This document shows, one piece after another, positions 1 to 8,989 of a DNA stretch of 64,000 bases (position 1 is the first letter of the stretch; each line of letters starts with the position of its first letter). The position numbers were made by a program, and so were the translations under genes. Where the stretch lies: the NCBI RefSeq assembly GCF_902499335.1, contig NZ_CABVQK010000016.1:1-64000 (forward strand). Direction: 5' to 3'. The notes beneath the pieces were generated by a model. That model did not search any database. It was not told where the DNA came from and worked only from the letters and a program-made list of their open reading frames with translations. Origin of the DNA: Burkholderia lata (GTDB lineage: Bacteria > Pseudomonadota > Gammaproteobacteria > Burkholderiales > Burkholderiaceae).

Positions 1-1117
1 CCTTTGCCGGCATTATCGCTGGCTCAGGCCCCGGCCGTTCCACTTATCTGGCTGTCCGATTTTGCGAGGCCACCTCTTTCTGCCCCGCAACTCGAAAGAC
101 AACGTCGATCGCGTCTTGCGCCGGTTTCGCGTGAGCTGGGACACCCAGGTGGTGATTGAAGGAACGTCAAGCAATCCACGCCTTCCGCTCGGCCAGGCAA
201 TCGGCTGTGGTGAACTGTTTTCGAGCTATGTCGAACTCGCCGTTCCCGCAACTCGATCACAAGTATCCAGCCTGGCCGCTGCCACGCGTTGCCCACCCGA
301 GAAGGTCGAGCTTGAGCGCCTGAGCGCCGACGCTTTCGAATGCGAGATTCTGGGCAAGCGGACTACCGTCATGGATCTGCTCGAACGCTTCGGATCCGTC
401 GATCTGTCGCTCGAAAAGTTCCTCGATATGCTGCCCGCGCTGAAAGCACGCCAGTACTCGATCTCGTCCTCCCCGCTCTGGAAAGCGGACCATGTCACGC
501 TGACGGTAGCCGTGGTCGATGCACCGGCGCTCTCCGGCAATGGTCGTCATGAAGGGGTGGCGTCGTCGTATCTCGCGCGGCTCAACACGGGTGACAGCCT
601 GTCCGTTGCAGTCAGGCCATCGAATGCACGTTTTCGGCCACCAGCTGAAACCGATCTCCCGATGATTCTGATCTGCGCCGGTTCCGGTATCGCCCCATTC
701 CGCGGCTTTCTGCAAGAGCGCGCGTTACAGAAACAGCGCGGGGAGAACGTCGGCACGTCATTGCTCTTCTTCGGGATCGATGACCCTGACGTTGACTTCC
801 TCTATCGCGACGAACTCGACGAATGGGCACGATGCGGCGTGGTCGAAGTGATGCCGGCTTATTCAAACCGTCCGGAGGAAGGTGCTCGCTTTGTTCAAGA
901 CAAAGTCTGGCTGGAACGCGAAAAAATCTCCGCACTGTTTGCGCACGGTGCCACCGTCTTTGTCTGCGGGGATGGAAAGAATATGGCGCCTGCCGTACGT
1001 GCCACGCTTGGTCGCATTTATCAGGAGACAACTGGCGAGAGTGATGAGAGCGCCAGCGAGTGGATTGACACGATGGAGCGGGAGCATGGCAGATATGTTG
1101 CCGACGTGTTTGCATGA
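1..1117 (+). CDS. Reductase end of a CYP102-like self-sufficient P450, partial and probably frameshifted
   Basis: This is the FAD/NADPH half of a fused P450-reductase that would feed electrons from NADPH via FAD and FMN to the haem domain, which lies left of the window. Visible motifs are RQYSISSSP (FAD binding), GSGIAPFRGF (NADPH), VFVCGDGKNMAPAV and the C-terminal GRYVADVFA, all in the same order as in P450 BM3. The first residues align poorly. A match to the family stretch RSTYLAVRF lies in another frame at about 33-60, while HLFLPRN resumes in the main frame at about 68, with roughly 15 expected residues missing. A deletion plus frameshift near 55-70 is therefore likely, which would make the full-length gene non-functional. 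The family call is secure. The frameshift call is moderate because the window edge is so close. Confidence 0.75.
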   Translation, partial: LCRHYRWLRPRPFHLSGCPILRGHLFLPRNSKDNVDRVLRRFRVSWDTQVVIEGTSSNPRLPLGQAIGCGELFSSYVELAVPATRSQVSSLAAATRCPPEKVELERLSADAFECEILGKRTTVMDLLERFGSVDLSLEKFLDMLPALKARQYSISSSPLWKADHVTLTVAVVDAPALSGNGRHEGVASSYLARLNTGDSLSVAVRPSNARFRPPAETDLPMILICAGSGIAPFRGFLQERALQKQRGENVGTSLLFFGIDDPDVDFLYRDELDEWARCGVVEVMPAYSNRPEEGARFVQDKVWLEREKISALFAHGATVFVCGDGKNMAPAVRATLGRIYQETTGESDESASEWIDTMEREHGRYVADVFA

Positions 1118-1254
1118 CCGTTGCAGGATTCATGCCGCTTCCGGTCGCTACAGAAAAGGGAAAGAGCGGTTGACCTGCCCCGCCGCTGCCTTCCGAAACT
1201 CTCGCGACTAGTTCTTCGATCCCGGCCTGCGCCCTGTTTTCCTCGCGCCCTTCA

Positions 1255-1289
1255 ATCGGGTTCCTGTCGAGTTCCGACCGGAACCCGAT
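1255..1289. repeat. Inverted repeat, 10-bp arms
   Basis: ATCGGGTTCC at 1255-1264 pairs perfectly with GGAACCCGAT at 1280-1289 around a 15-base loop. It lies 138 bp after the P450 reductase stop. No T-tract follows, so a terminator role is possible but not shown. Confidence 0.5.
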
Positions 1290-1584
1290 GGGCAATTTCT
1301 CCGCTCGCTTCCGGACCGCGTCGCGATGAGTGGGAAGGTGGCGTGCGAGCACGGTTCGCAGTCGCGCGAAACTTCGGATAACGGTTTGCAAAAAGATCCA
1401 GAATCCTATCTAAACCGATCGGCTCGCTTCGCTCTCGATCTACCTTCTCGAATCGAAATTCGGGCGTCAGTCATACGTCGATCCATTCCGGTTCATCACT
1501 CGTCTTGCAACTCAGGGGTTGATCACACGCCGCCAACCGCATCGGATCGACCTCATGCCTTTCAACTACTGCAGGGTTCGAAAC

Positions 1585-1735
1585 GCGACGGGTTAACCAT
1601 GATCGACCGTCGACGAACACCATGTTAACTTCGCCGATCATACGACTTGGTCATTTGATCGCATTGCTCATGAGGACGCCTTCACACCGGAAACCTCCGC
1701 GGATGGCTCGATGCATGCCCACTCCGGATACGTGC
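1585..1735 (+). repeat. Duplicated promoter block, copy A
   Basis: The sequence from the element GGGTTAACCATGATCGAC (1590-1607) through the operator to the CCGGAAACC stretch near 1690 is closely matched at 10545-10700. The shared order is GGTTAACCATGATCGACCGT, then CCATGTTAACTTC, then the operator, then CACCGGAAACC. Copy A drives the intact SDR operon. Copy B precedes a dioxygenase and an SDR remnant. Confidence 0.8.
1635..1661 (+). promoter_or_regulatory. Tandem TetR-type operator before the SDR operon
   Basis: Two 14-bp imperfect palindromes start 13 bp apart: CGATCATACGACTT (1635-1648) and TGGTCATTTGATCG (1648-1661). They match the island-wide consensus TGGTCA-NN-TGACCA. The site lies 163 bp before the SDR start codon. 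Confidence 0.7.
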
Positions 1736-1823
1736 CATAGATCCCCCGGATGTCGCGACAAACGCGGAATGAATGCGCGCTTATACGTCGTAGCCCACCA
1801 CATCATCACCAACGAGACAACCC

Positions 1824-2756
1824 ATGAAGATTGACCTGACGAATCGCGTTGCGATCGTGACCGGCGCAGGTGCCGGTCTCGGGCGCGAGCATGCGCTGTT
1901 GCTTGCCCGGCTGGGGGCAAAAGTCGTGGTCAATGACCTGGGCAGCGACGTAAACGGCAGAGGCGGCTCTGCCACGGCCGCCCAGCGAGTTGTCGACGAA
2001 ATCGTCTCTGCCGGCGGCGAAGCGGTCGCGAACAGCGCATCGGTAACCGATTTCGAACAAGTCCAGCACATGGTCGACCAAGCGCTTTCGCGCTGGGGTC
2101 ATGTCGATATCCTCGTGAACAACGCCGGCATCCTGCGCGACAAGAGCTTCAGCAAGATGACGCTCGACGACTTTCGTGCGGTGATCGACGTTCACCTGAT
2201 GGGCGCAGTCAACTGCACGAAGGCCGTGTGGGAACCCATGCGGGAACGACAGTATGGCCGTATCGTGATGACGACCTCGTCGTCGGGCCTGTACGGCAAT
2301 TTCGGGCAATCGAACTACGGCGCCGCGAAAATGGCGCTGGTCGGCCTGATGCAGACACTGGCCATCGAAGGCGAGCGATACGACATTCGCGTGAACTGCC
2401 TTGCTCCAACGGCCGGTACACGCATGCTCGAAGGCCTCATGTCTGTGGACATCCTCGATACGCTGTCGCCTGGATCCGTCAGCCCGGCCGTCGCGGTACT
2501 TGCCGGTGAAGAGGCACCCAGCCGGATGGTCCTGTGCGCCGGCGCAGGCAGTTTCGAGGCCGCCCATATCACCTTGACGCCCGGCATCCATCTCGGGACC
2601 GGCGACCAGGTTGTTCACCAGCTCGCCCGACGGCTCGACGAGGTGGCAAATCGAAGCGGCGATATGGTTCCTTCATCCGGCGTTGCGCAGGGCGATCTCG
2701 AAGTCAAAAAGGCCCGCATCGTCTCTGAGAATACGAAGGAGCATTCCGATGCATGA
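1824..2756 (+). CDS. Short-chain dehydrogenase, (3R)-hydroxyacyl-CoA dehydrogenase type
   Basis: A predicted cytosolic NAD(P)-dependent dehydrogenase of 310 residues, like the SDR domain of peroxisomal multifunctional enzyme type 2 (HSD17B4/FOX2). It would oxidise a 3-hydroxyacyl-CoA to the 3-ketoacyl-CoA. TGAGAGLG is at residues 13-20, NNAG at 99-102, the catalytic Ser near 152-154, and Tyr165 with Lys169 in YGAAK. The C-terminal 60 residues extend past the usual SDR core. It is first in a four-gene beta-oxidation operon and overlaps the MaoC gene by 8 bp, which suggests translational coupling. No good ribosome site precedes the ATG. A collapsed second copy lies at 11880. Confidence 0.85.
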   Translation: MKIDLTNRVAIVTGAGAGLGREHALLLARLGAKVVVNDLGSDVNGRGGSATAAQRVVDEIVSAGGEAVANSASVTDFEQVQHMVDQALSRWGHVDILVNNAGILRDKSFSKMTLDDFRAVIDVHLMGAVNCTKAVWEPMRERQYGRIVMTTSSSGLYGNFGQSNYGAAKMALVGLMQTLAIEGERYDIRVNCLAPTAGTRMLEGLMSVDILDTLSPGSVSPAVAVLAGEEAPSRMVLCAGAGSFEAAHITLTPGIHLGTGDQVVHQLARRLDEVANRSGDMVPSSGVAQGDLEVKKARIVSENTKEHSDA

Positions 2757-3285
2757 CGAATCCGGGACGGCGGCACGCAGACCTGACCGCGATCCGGGCG
2801 GCCACACGGCTGACGGAAGTCGTCATGCAAGCACCCTGCTTGCTCTATCCCGGTTGCCGCCCCTCGTCGACAAGGAGCTGGGCGTATCCGAATGGTTCTC
2901 CATCGATCCGCCTTCGATCAATGAATTTGCCGACTTCAACAGTGACCGGCAATCGATTCATGCGGACGAGGAACTTGCACGCGGCAGATCGTACGGCGAA
3001 ACGATCGCCTACGGGTTTCACGCGCCTTCGATTCTGTTCGGGTGGGCGTCCGGCGCGCTCTCCGTGGTCAAAAGGCGGCAGAACCCGATTAATTGCGGAT
3101 TGAACAGCGTGCGCTTCATTACTCCGGGCCGCCGTGGCGAACGCGTTCGCGGGCGCTTCACATTGAAACAGGTCAAGGTGAGAAACACCACGAGCATCCC
3201 GTTGACCGTTGGCGCCAGAGGGGAAATTGAGAACCATCACAAGCCAGCCCTCGTGGCGGAGCGGACGATGCCGATCAACACATGA
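2749..3285 (+). CDS. MaoC-like (R)-specific enoyl-CoA hydratase
   Basis: A hot-dog-fold protein of 178 residues expected to hydrate a trans-2-enoyl-CoA to the 3-hydroxyacyl-CoA used by the SDR. The hydratase core runs from about residue 44 (LGVSEWFSID). The catalytic pair is kept as Asp66-x4-His71 in the segment NSDRQSIH. The first 40 residues are rich in Arg, Gly and Asp and match no part of the family. The start was chosen at the ATG overlapping the SDR stop (ATGCATGA), preceded by GAAGGAG. Confidence 0.75.
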   Translation: MHDESGTAARRPDRDPGGHTADGSRHASTLLALSRLPPLVDKELGVSEWFSIDPPSINEFADFNSDRQSIHADEELARGRSYGETIAYGFHAPSILFGWASGALSVVKRRQNPINCGLNSVRFITPGRRGERVRGRFTLKQVKVRNTTSIPLTVGARGEIENHHKPALVAERTMPINT

Positions 3286-3338
3286 TGCCCCTCAATGTTT
3301 TCCGGTTCGATCGCTTTGAAACAATAATTTCGCATTCC

Positions 3339-3357
3339 AGAATTTATTGAATAAATT
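3339..3357. repeat. 19-bp AT-rich palindrome upstream of the acyl-CoA dehydrogenase
   Basis: GAATTTATTGAATAAATTC has perfect 9-bp arms around one central base. It sits 42 bp before the dehydrogenase ATG in an AT-rich gap inside the operon. It could be an internal promoter or operator, or a weak hairpin. It does not resemble the island-wide operator. Confidence 0.6.
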
Positions 3358-3399
3358 CGAAAGCGTGCCAAGACTCCAGATACTCACTCATTCGATTCC

Positions 3400-5223
3400 A
3401 TGACTAGCGAACTCACCCTCTCCCGTCGCGACGTGGAGTTCATTCTTTTCGACTGGCTTCAGGTCGAATCCCTTACCCGTCGGCAACGGTTTGCCGGGCA
3501 GGACCGGTTCGACTACACATCCGTGCTGGATGTGTACGAATCGCTTGCCACCGATCTCTTCAAACCGCATAACAAGAAGAACGACAGCAACGAACCCGCA
3601 TTTGACGGAGAACGCGTCACCATCAACCCGGAAGTAGGTGTCGCATTGCGTGCATTTTCGGCCGCCGGCTTGATCAGCGCCTCGTTCCCCAACGAGTGGA
3701 ACGGCATGAGCCTGCCGAGCACCGTGGAGCGGGCCGGCATGGCGTATTTGCTGGCAGCCAATCCTGGAACCGCAGGCTACGCGTTTCTCACGATCGCCAA
3801 CGCCAATTTGCTGATGACCCACGGCGAGCGGGACCGGGTCGAGCACTACGTCAAGGCCATGGCGGAAGGGCGATGTTTTGGCACGATGTGCCTGTCGGAG
3901 CCGCAAGCCGGGTCAAGTCTTGCAGATATCCGCACGCGCGCGGTTCCGGGTAAAGACGGCCGCTACCGCCTGTTCGGCAACAAGATGTGGATCTCCGGTG
4001 GCGATCACGAGATTTCCGAGAACATTGTCCACCTGGTATTGGCAAAGATCCCCGATGAAAACGGGCAACTTCCGCCGGGAGTTCAAGGGCTATCGCTCTT
4101 CACCGTACCACGCAAGCTGATCGGCGCCGACGGACTGCCCGGTGAGCGAAACGATGTCGTACTCGCCGGTATCAATCACAAGATGGGTTACCGCGGCACG
4201 GTAAATTGCCTGCTGAACTTTGGTGAGGGTCGCTACCGCCCGGAAGGCGAAGCGGGTGCGATCGGGGAGATCGTCGGCGAGCCCGGCAAAGGGCTGGCCT
4301 ACATGTTCCACATGATGAACGAGGCGCGCATCTCGGTCGGCCTCAGCGCCGCCGCGATTGGCTATACAGGCTACCTTCACTCGCTGGATTATGCGAAGAC
4401 GCGCCTGCAGGGCCGGACACGCGGTGACCGATCGCCCGCATCAGGACAGGCCCCCATCATTCGTCATGCCGATGTCCGGCGCATGCTGCTCGCGCAAAAG
4501 GCATATGTATCCGGCGCACTCGCGTTGTGCCTGTATGCGGCTCGACTGAGCGACGATATCCATTCGCAAGAAGACGCCAGCGACCGCGAAGACGCGCATG
4601 GCCTGCTTGACCTGCTCACCCCCGTCGTCAAGAGTTGGTCGTCCCAATGGGGTCTCGTCGCCAACGATCTCGCCATTCAGGTTCATGGCGGCTACGGTTA
4701 CACGCGCGAATACAACGTCGAGCAGTTCTATCGCGACAATCGGCTCAACCCGATACACGAAGGCACATTCGGTATTCAGGCGCTCGACCTGCTGGGTCGA
4801 AAGACTCGTGCAAACGGTGGCGCCGCCATGAAAGCGCTCGACCGGAAAATCGCCACGACGGTATTCAACGCACGGTCGATCCGTCCGCTCCAGGACCATG
4901 CCGGCACGCTCGAATGCGCGTGGGAGCGCATCCGCATCGTCACCGACGAACTGCACCGGCTCGACGACCCGGAGGTCCAGTTGGCGAATGCGGCTGCCTA
5001 CCTTGAAGCATTCGGCCATGTCGTCGTCGGCTGGCTTTGGCTCGACCAGGCGATCGTGGCCAACACGCTCGAGAACGGCCCGACCGGAAGCGACTTCCAT
5101 CGCGGCAAGCTCGCTGCGTGCGACTACTTCTTCGGGTGGGAAATGCCCAAGGTGGCTGCGTGGCTCGCCGTGCTCAATCCAGTGGAGAAAACTCCCCTGA
5201 CGATGCCGGAGCATTGGTTCTGA
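3400..5223 (+). CDS. Acyl-CoA dehydrogenase, long FadE-like type
   Basis: An FAD enzyme of 607 residues expected to desaturate an acyl-CoA at the alpha-beta bond. CLSEPQAGSSLADI (FAD/substrate region), KMWISGGDHEI, the arginine-rich middle and QVHGGYGYTREY are all present. The likely catalytic base is Glu454 in NPIHEGTFGIQ, as in FadE/AidB-like enzymes. About 130 residues follow the core and match the extra C-terminal domain of this subfamily. There is no clear ribosome site. Third gene of the operon, after the MaoC gene and a 114-bp gap with a palindrome. Confidence 0.9.
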   Translation: MTSELTLSRRDVEFILFDWLQVESLTRRQRFAGQDRFDYTSVLDVYESLATDLFKPHNKKNDSNEPAFDGERVTINPEVGVALRAFSAAGLISASFPNEWNGMSLPSTVERAGMAYLLAANPGTAGYAFLTIANANLLMTHGERDRVEHYVKAMAEGRCFGTMCLSEPQAGSSLADIRTRAVPGKDGRYRLFGNKMWISGGDHEISENIVHLVLAKIPDENGQLPPGVQGLSLFTVPRKLIGADGLPGERNDVVLAGINHKMGYRGTVNCLLNFGEGRYRPEGEAGAIGEIVGEPGKGLAYMFHMMNEARISVGLSAAAIGYTGYLHSLDYAKTRLQGRTRGDRSPASGQAPIIRHADVRRMLLAQKAYVSGALALCLYAARLSDDIHSQEDASDREDAHGLLDLLTPVVKSWSSQWGLVANDLAIQVHGGYGYTREYNVEQFYRDNRLNPIHEGTFGIQALDLLGRKTRANGGAAMKALDRKIATTVFNARSIRPLQDHAGTLECAWERIRIVTDELHRLDDPEVQLANAAAYLEAFGHVVVGWLWLDQAIVANTLENGPTGSDFHRGKLAACDYFFGWEMPKVAAWLAVLNPVEKTPLTMPEHWF

Positions 5224-5277
5224 CCCATGCGCGACGCCTCCATTTCGTTGCTTTCGTTCAATTTATGAGGATGTCAT

Positions 5278-6462
5278 ATGATTGATGCTGTCATCGTTTC
5301 CACCGCGCGCACGCCCATCGGCAAGGCATATCGTGGCGCATTCAACCTCACGCACTCGCCCACCCTGCTCGGTCATGCAATCAGGCATGCCATACTGCGC
5401 GCCGGTATCGAACCGGATCGCATCGAGGACGCCGTCATCGGTTCGGTACTCAACGCGGGAACCGCCGGCGGCAATATCGCCCGACAAGGTGTGCTGGCGG
5501 CCGGGCTACCTGCTTCAGTCGGCGCACAAACGCTCGACCGGCAATGTGCATCAGGCCTGATGGCGATCGCCACGGCCGCCAAACAGATCATGTGCGACGG
5601 GATGCAGGTCGTTGTCGCAGGCGGCCAGGAAAACATCTCGGCGGTACAGACCCGCTACTTCGAGTGGACGCGCGCCGACCAGGATCCCAACGTGCTGGCC
5701 GTGCAACCCGCCGCATACATGCCGATGCTCGAGACCGCCGAGTTCGTTTCCCGCAAGTACGGGATCGCTCGCGACGTGCAGGATCAGTACGCGCTCGATT
5801 CCCAGCTCCGCACTGCCGCGGCACAAATGGACGGCCGCTTCTCGAACGAAATCGTGCCGATCACGACACGGATGCTGGTCGTCGACAAAGCGACCGGCGA
5901 AACGTCGCAGAAGGACGTCACGCTCACGCAGGATGAGGGGAATCGTCCCGGCACGACGCTCGAATCGCTTGCCTCTCTCGCACCGGTGATGGACGGTGGC
6001 GTTGTAACCGCCGGGAACGCGAGCCAGCTTTCGGACGGCGCAAGCGCCTGCGTTCTGATGAACGGCAAGACCGCCGAACAGATCGGCGCAACGCCCCTCG
6101 GCATCTATCGCGGCATGACCGTCGTCGGCAATGCGCCCGAGGAGATGGGCATCGCTCCCATCTACGCGATCCCCAAGCTACTGAAGCTTCATGGCCTGAA
6201 AGTCGACGACATCGGACTGTGGGAGCTCAACGAGGCATTTGCATGCCAGGTGCTGTACTGCCGCGACAAGCTGGGAATCGATCCGGCCCGGTACAACGTC
6301 AACGGCGGCAGCATTTCGATCGGCCATCCGTACGGGATGACCGGTGCCCGTATGGTCGGCCATGCACTGATCGAAGGCAAACGACGCGGCGCGCGCTACG
6401 TCGTCGTATCGATGTGCGTGGGGGGCGGAATGGGCGCAGCCGGTTTGTTCGAAGTTGTCTGA
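5278..6462 (+). CDS. Acetyl-CoA acyltransferase (thiolase)
   Basis: A 394-residue thiolase that would cleave the 3-ketoacyl-CoA made by the SDR, releasing acetyl- or propionyl-CoA. The nucleophile is Cys90 in DRQCASGLMAI. The His is in GGSISIGHPYGMTGAR, and the second Cys is in CVGGGMGAAGLFE at the C-terminus. The ATG follows a GAGGATG ribosome site at good spacing, 54 bp after the dehydrogenase stop. It completes a beta-oxidation set with the SDR, hydratase and dehydrogenase. Confidence 0.93.
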   Translation: MIDAVIVSTARTPIGKAYRGAFNLTHSPTLLGHAIRHAILRAGIEPDRIEDAVIGSVLNAGTAGGNIARQGVLAAGLPASVGAQTLDRQCASGLMAIATAAKQIMCDGMQVVVAGGQENISAVQTRYFEWTRADQDPNVLAVQPAAYMPMLETAEFVSRKYGIARDVQDQYALDSQLRTAAAQMDGRFSNEIVPITTRMLVVDKATGETSQKDVTLTQDEGNRPGTTLESLASLAPVMDGGVVTAGNASQLSDGASACVLMNGKTAEQIGATPLGIYRGMTVVGNAPEEMGIAPIYAIPKLLKLHGLKVDDIGLWELNEAFACQVLYCRDKLGIDPARYNVNGGSISIGHPYGMTGARMVGHALIEGKRRGARYVVVSMCVGGGMGAAGLFEVV

Positions 6463-7021
6463 CGGAACGCGCCTTTGCCCGTAGTACGAATGGGGCGGCC
6501 GCCCCGCTCATGCGGGCATTGCACGCCTTTCCGGGGATGCTCGCCGAACACGAACCGGCCGGCGTGCTGTTCGTGCTTCGGTCGACAGGTTTCGATCTTG
6601 CACCGGCTCGGCAGTGCGTTGGCCCATATGTCGTGACACGCAGGCTCGCGCGGCGAAACCTTCCGGCGGAAGTGCGGTGCCTAATCCCGGCCAGCATCCC
6701 CACCTTGATTGCCCCTGTATCCCGGCTCGAAGGTTGAGCGGGTTCTTCCTTTTGCCTCATTCCCCGACCGTCGTTTGATGACGGCTGAAATCGGGGTACC
6801 GGGTGCGTCCTCCAGGATATCCGTGGAAGACGCCTGCCAGAGAGAAGCGACGGGGATGGATACAGCTGCTATTGCCGACCTTGTGTCGCAATCGCGCCCG
6901 ATGCACCATCGCGCCAGGCGCCGGCGCGCGACGGACTTTTTCCGTCGCGCCATTCGCGTGCCCGCTCGGAGCCTTGTAATGCGGGCCGCTCGACCTTCCG
7001 GCATCGCCTCTGTCGATCACG
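6463..7021. other. 559-bp convergent intergenic region
   Basis: It lies between the thiolase and the convergent acyl-CoA ligase. I see no gene. The first half is a divergent copy of sequence at 12.03-12.57 kb, ending in a terminator-like hairpin near 6721. The rest shows nothing recognisable. Confidence 0.6.
6520..6760 (+). repeat. Operon-trailer repeat, copy A, with terminator-like end
   Basis: Sequence such as CGCCTTTCCGGGGATG, GTGCTTCGGTCGACAGG and CTTCCGGCGGAAGT recurs in the same order at 12030-12563. It ends with an imperfect CCCGGCT/AGCGGG hairpin (6721-6742) followed by TTCTTCCTTTT, a plausible thiolase-operon terminator. Copy B has about 200 extra bases holding a small gene. Confidence 0.7.
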
Positions 7022-8650
7022 TCAATTGTTCATCACCCGCAACTCGCGCCGAAGGATCTTCCCGACGTTGCTCTTTGGCAGGCTGTCGCGAAACTCGATG
7101 CTTTTCGGACGCTTGTAACCAGTCAGCTGGCCTTTACAGAACGCCATCAGGTCTTCGAACGTCAGCTCCGGATCTTTCCTGACCACGAACAGCTTGACGG
7201 CCTCTCCGGAATACTCATCGGGTACGCCGATGGCCGCGACCTCGAATACGCCAGGGTGGTTGGCAACGACCTCTTCGATCTCGTTCGGGTAGACGTTGAA
7301 ACCGGACACGAGGATCATGTCCTTCTTGCGGTCGACGATTCGCACGAATCCATCCTCGGAGATCGACGCAATGTCACCCGATCTGAAGAAGCCGTCCGCG
7401 GTCATCACCTTCGCGGTCTCGTCCGGTCGCTGCCAGTAACCCGCCATCACCTGCGGACCACGAATGCACAGCTCGCCGGCTTCGCCGGGCGGCAACTCCT
7501 TGCCGTCGTCGTCCCGGATCGACACTTCGGTGGAGGGCAACGGCAGGCCAATCGTGCCGTTGAAGTCACCGCGTGCCACGGGATTGATCGCGACGCAGGG
7601 TGATGTCTCGGACAGCCCGTATCCGTCGACAATCGGCGCGCCGCTCATCTCCTTCCAGCGCCTTGCGACGGCTTCTTGCGTGGCCATCCCGCCGCCGTTG
7701 GCCAGCAGCAGATTGGAGAAATCGAGCCGCGAGAATTCGGGATGATGGAGCATCGCGTTGAAGAGCGTGTTGACGCCCGGAAAGCTCGTGACCTTGTATC
7801 CGGCGAGCGACTTGATCATCCCGCCGATGTCCCGCGGATTCGGCACCAGTACGCAAAGCCCGCCCGTGTGCATCGTCAGCAGGCAGCAAACGTTGAGTGC
7901 AAAGATGTGATAGATCGGAAGTGCCGCCACCGTGATGAACTGCGTCACGTCAGGGCGCCAACCGCGAGCGGGTTTGAGCCAGACGTCCGTCTGCAATACA
8001 TTCGCGACGATGTTCCGATGCAACAGCGTCGCGCCTTTCGACACACCGGTTGTCCCGCCCGTATATTGGAGAAAAGCGACATCATCCGGCGACTGGGAAG
8101 CCGGTATGAATTTGCCCCGACTTCCCTCCGCAATCGCGTCGTCAAATGTCGCATGCGGGCTCGGCTTCTGTTCCGCGGCGCAAGCGTTGTCTTGCGCGGC
8201 AATCAGCACATGCTTCACCTGCGTGTGCACAATGATTGCATCCAGCGTCGCAGTGCAGCCGTCGAGAATGACGATCGCCTCCGCGCCACTGTCATTCAGC
8301 TGATGTTGCAGCTCGCGGGGTGTATAGAGGGGATTGACGTTGACGACAACGTAGCCGGCGCGCAGGACCGCACAAATCGAGATCGGGTAATGCAACACAT
8401 TCGGCATCATGATGGCGACGCGCGCGCCACGCTCGAGCCCCCGCGATTGCAGCCATGCGGCCAGTGATCGAGACATCGTGTCGAGCTCACCATAGGTGAT
8501 CTGCTTTCCGTCGCACGCAAACGCCGGATTCGCGTGAAACTTGCTGAAGCTTTGTTCAATCAATGCCGTGATGTTTCGATACGCGCTGGAATCAATCTCT
8601 GCCGGAACCTCCGGCGGATAGGAATCAAGCCAGATCTTTTCCATACCCAA
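7022..8650 (-). CDS. Long-chain fatty-acid--CoA ligase-like enzyme
   Basis: An AMP-forming ligase of 542 residues that would activate a carboxylic acid to its CoA thioester to feed the neighbouring beta-oxidation operon. YTGGTTGVSKG (ATP loop), GYGLSETSP, RSGDIASISEDGF, VDRKKDMILVSGFNVYP (hinge) and the C-terminal PKSNVGKILRRELR lysine are present. It is transcribed towards the thiolase gene. Its upstream region carries a fragment of an alcohol dehydrogenase gene and a perfect tandem operator 280-300 bp away. A GGAGATTGG stretch sits just before the ATG. Confidence 0.9.
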   Translation of the reverse strand: MGMEKIWLDSYPPEVPAEIDSSAYRNITALIEQSFSKFHANPAFACDGKQITYGELDTMSRSLAAWLQSRGLERGARVAIMMPNVLHYPISICAVLRAGYVVVNVNPLYTPRELQHQLNDSGAEAIVILDGCTATLDAIIVHTQVKHVLIAAQDNACAAEQKPSPHATFDDAIAEGSRGKFIPASQSPDDVAFLQYTGGTTGVSKGATLLHRNIVANVLQTDVWLKPARGWRPDVTQFITVAALPIYHIFALNVCCLLTMHTGGLCVLVPNPRDIGGMIKSLAGYKVTSFPGVNTLFNAMLHHPEFSRLDFSNLLLANGGGMATQEAVARRWKEMSGAPIVDGYGLSETSPCVAINPVARGDFNGTIGLPLPSTEVSIRDDDGKELPPGEAGELCIRGPQVMAGYWQRPDETAKVMTADGFFRSGDIASISEDGFVRIVDRKKDMILVSGFNVYPNEIEEVVANHPGVFEVAAIGVPDEYSGEAVKLFVVRKDPELTFEDLMAFCKGQLTGYKRPKSIEFRDSLPKSNVGKILRRELRVMNN

Positions 8651-8746
8651 TCTCCTCTGTCCCGTTTTAATGATTGCGCGACGCCAATCCCCTCATCGCG
8701 CGCGTGAACAAGCCGGGGCGCCTCGAACCACGCGAGATTCATCCCT

Positions 8747-8850
8747 CGTCGCAGCGATATGGCTGCGTGGTAGACCGACGGTCGGCGGCGTCCCGGATCA
8801 CCCTGTCGGCATACCGTTGACGTGCGACGATCCCCATCTTGTTTGTTTCG
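8747..8850 (-). pseudogene. Fragment of an iron-containing alcohol dehydrogenase gene
   Basis: About 104 bp align closely with 41727-41832, inside the intact iron-type alcohol dehydrogenase. Shared stretches include ATGGCTGCGTGG, TGTCGGCATAC, TGACGTGCGACGAT and CCCATCTTG. A net 2-base loss breaks the frame. With the operator at 8931-8957 and the palindrome at 8974, this is a collapsed copy of the 41-44.1 kb operon head. Confidence 0.85.
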
Positions 8851-8930
8851 CCTCCATTGCACCCTGCGTAGCAGGCAAATTCATGCCCCCCCGAGACGAG
8901 ACCTCCGAATCGAGGGGACTACGCATCAAT

Positions 8931-8957
8931 TGGTCAATTGATATGGTCATTTGACCA
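8931..8957 (-). promoter_or_regulatory. Tandem TetR-type operator, one perfect copy
   Basis: TGGTCAATTGATAT (8931-8944) and the perfect TGGTCATTTGACCA (8944-8957) start 13 bp apart. It lies upstream of the acyl-CoA ligase gene. The same pair, followed by the same GCAACT palindrome, occurs at 44080-44138. Confidence 0.8.
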
Positions 8958-8973
8958 CACAGGGAAACTTGCG

Positions 8974-8989
8974 GCAACTTGGTAGTTGC
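8974..8989. repeat. GCAACT-AGTTGC palindrome
   Basis: GCAACT-TGGT-AGTTGC is matched by GCAACT-CAGT-AGTTGC at 44123-44138. Both lie 16 bp beyond a perfect TGGTCATTTGACCA operator, so the pair moved or was copied together. It may be a second regulator site. Confidence 0.6.

Larger units (their letters stand above)
1118..1823. other. 706-bp non-coding leader before the beta-oxidation operon
   Basis: No convincing gene is present. It holds a perfect hairpin (1255-1289), a conserved element at 1590-1607, a tandem operator (1635-1661) and a block repeated at 10.5-10.7 kb. The last 20 bases before the SDR start resemble the sequence before the SDR remnant at 11880. Confidence 0.7.
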
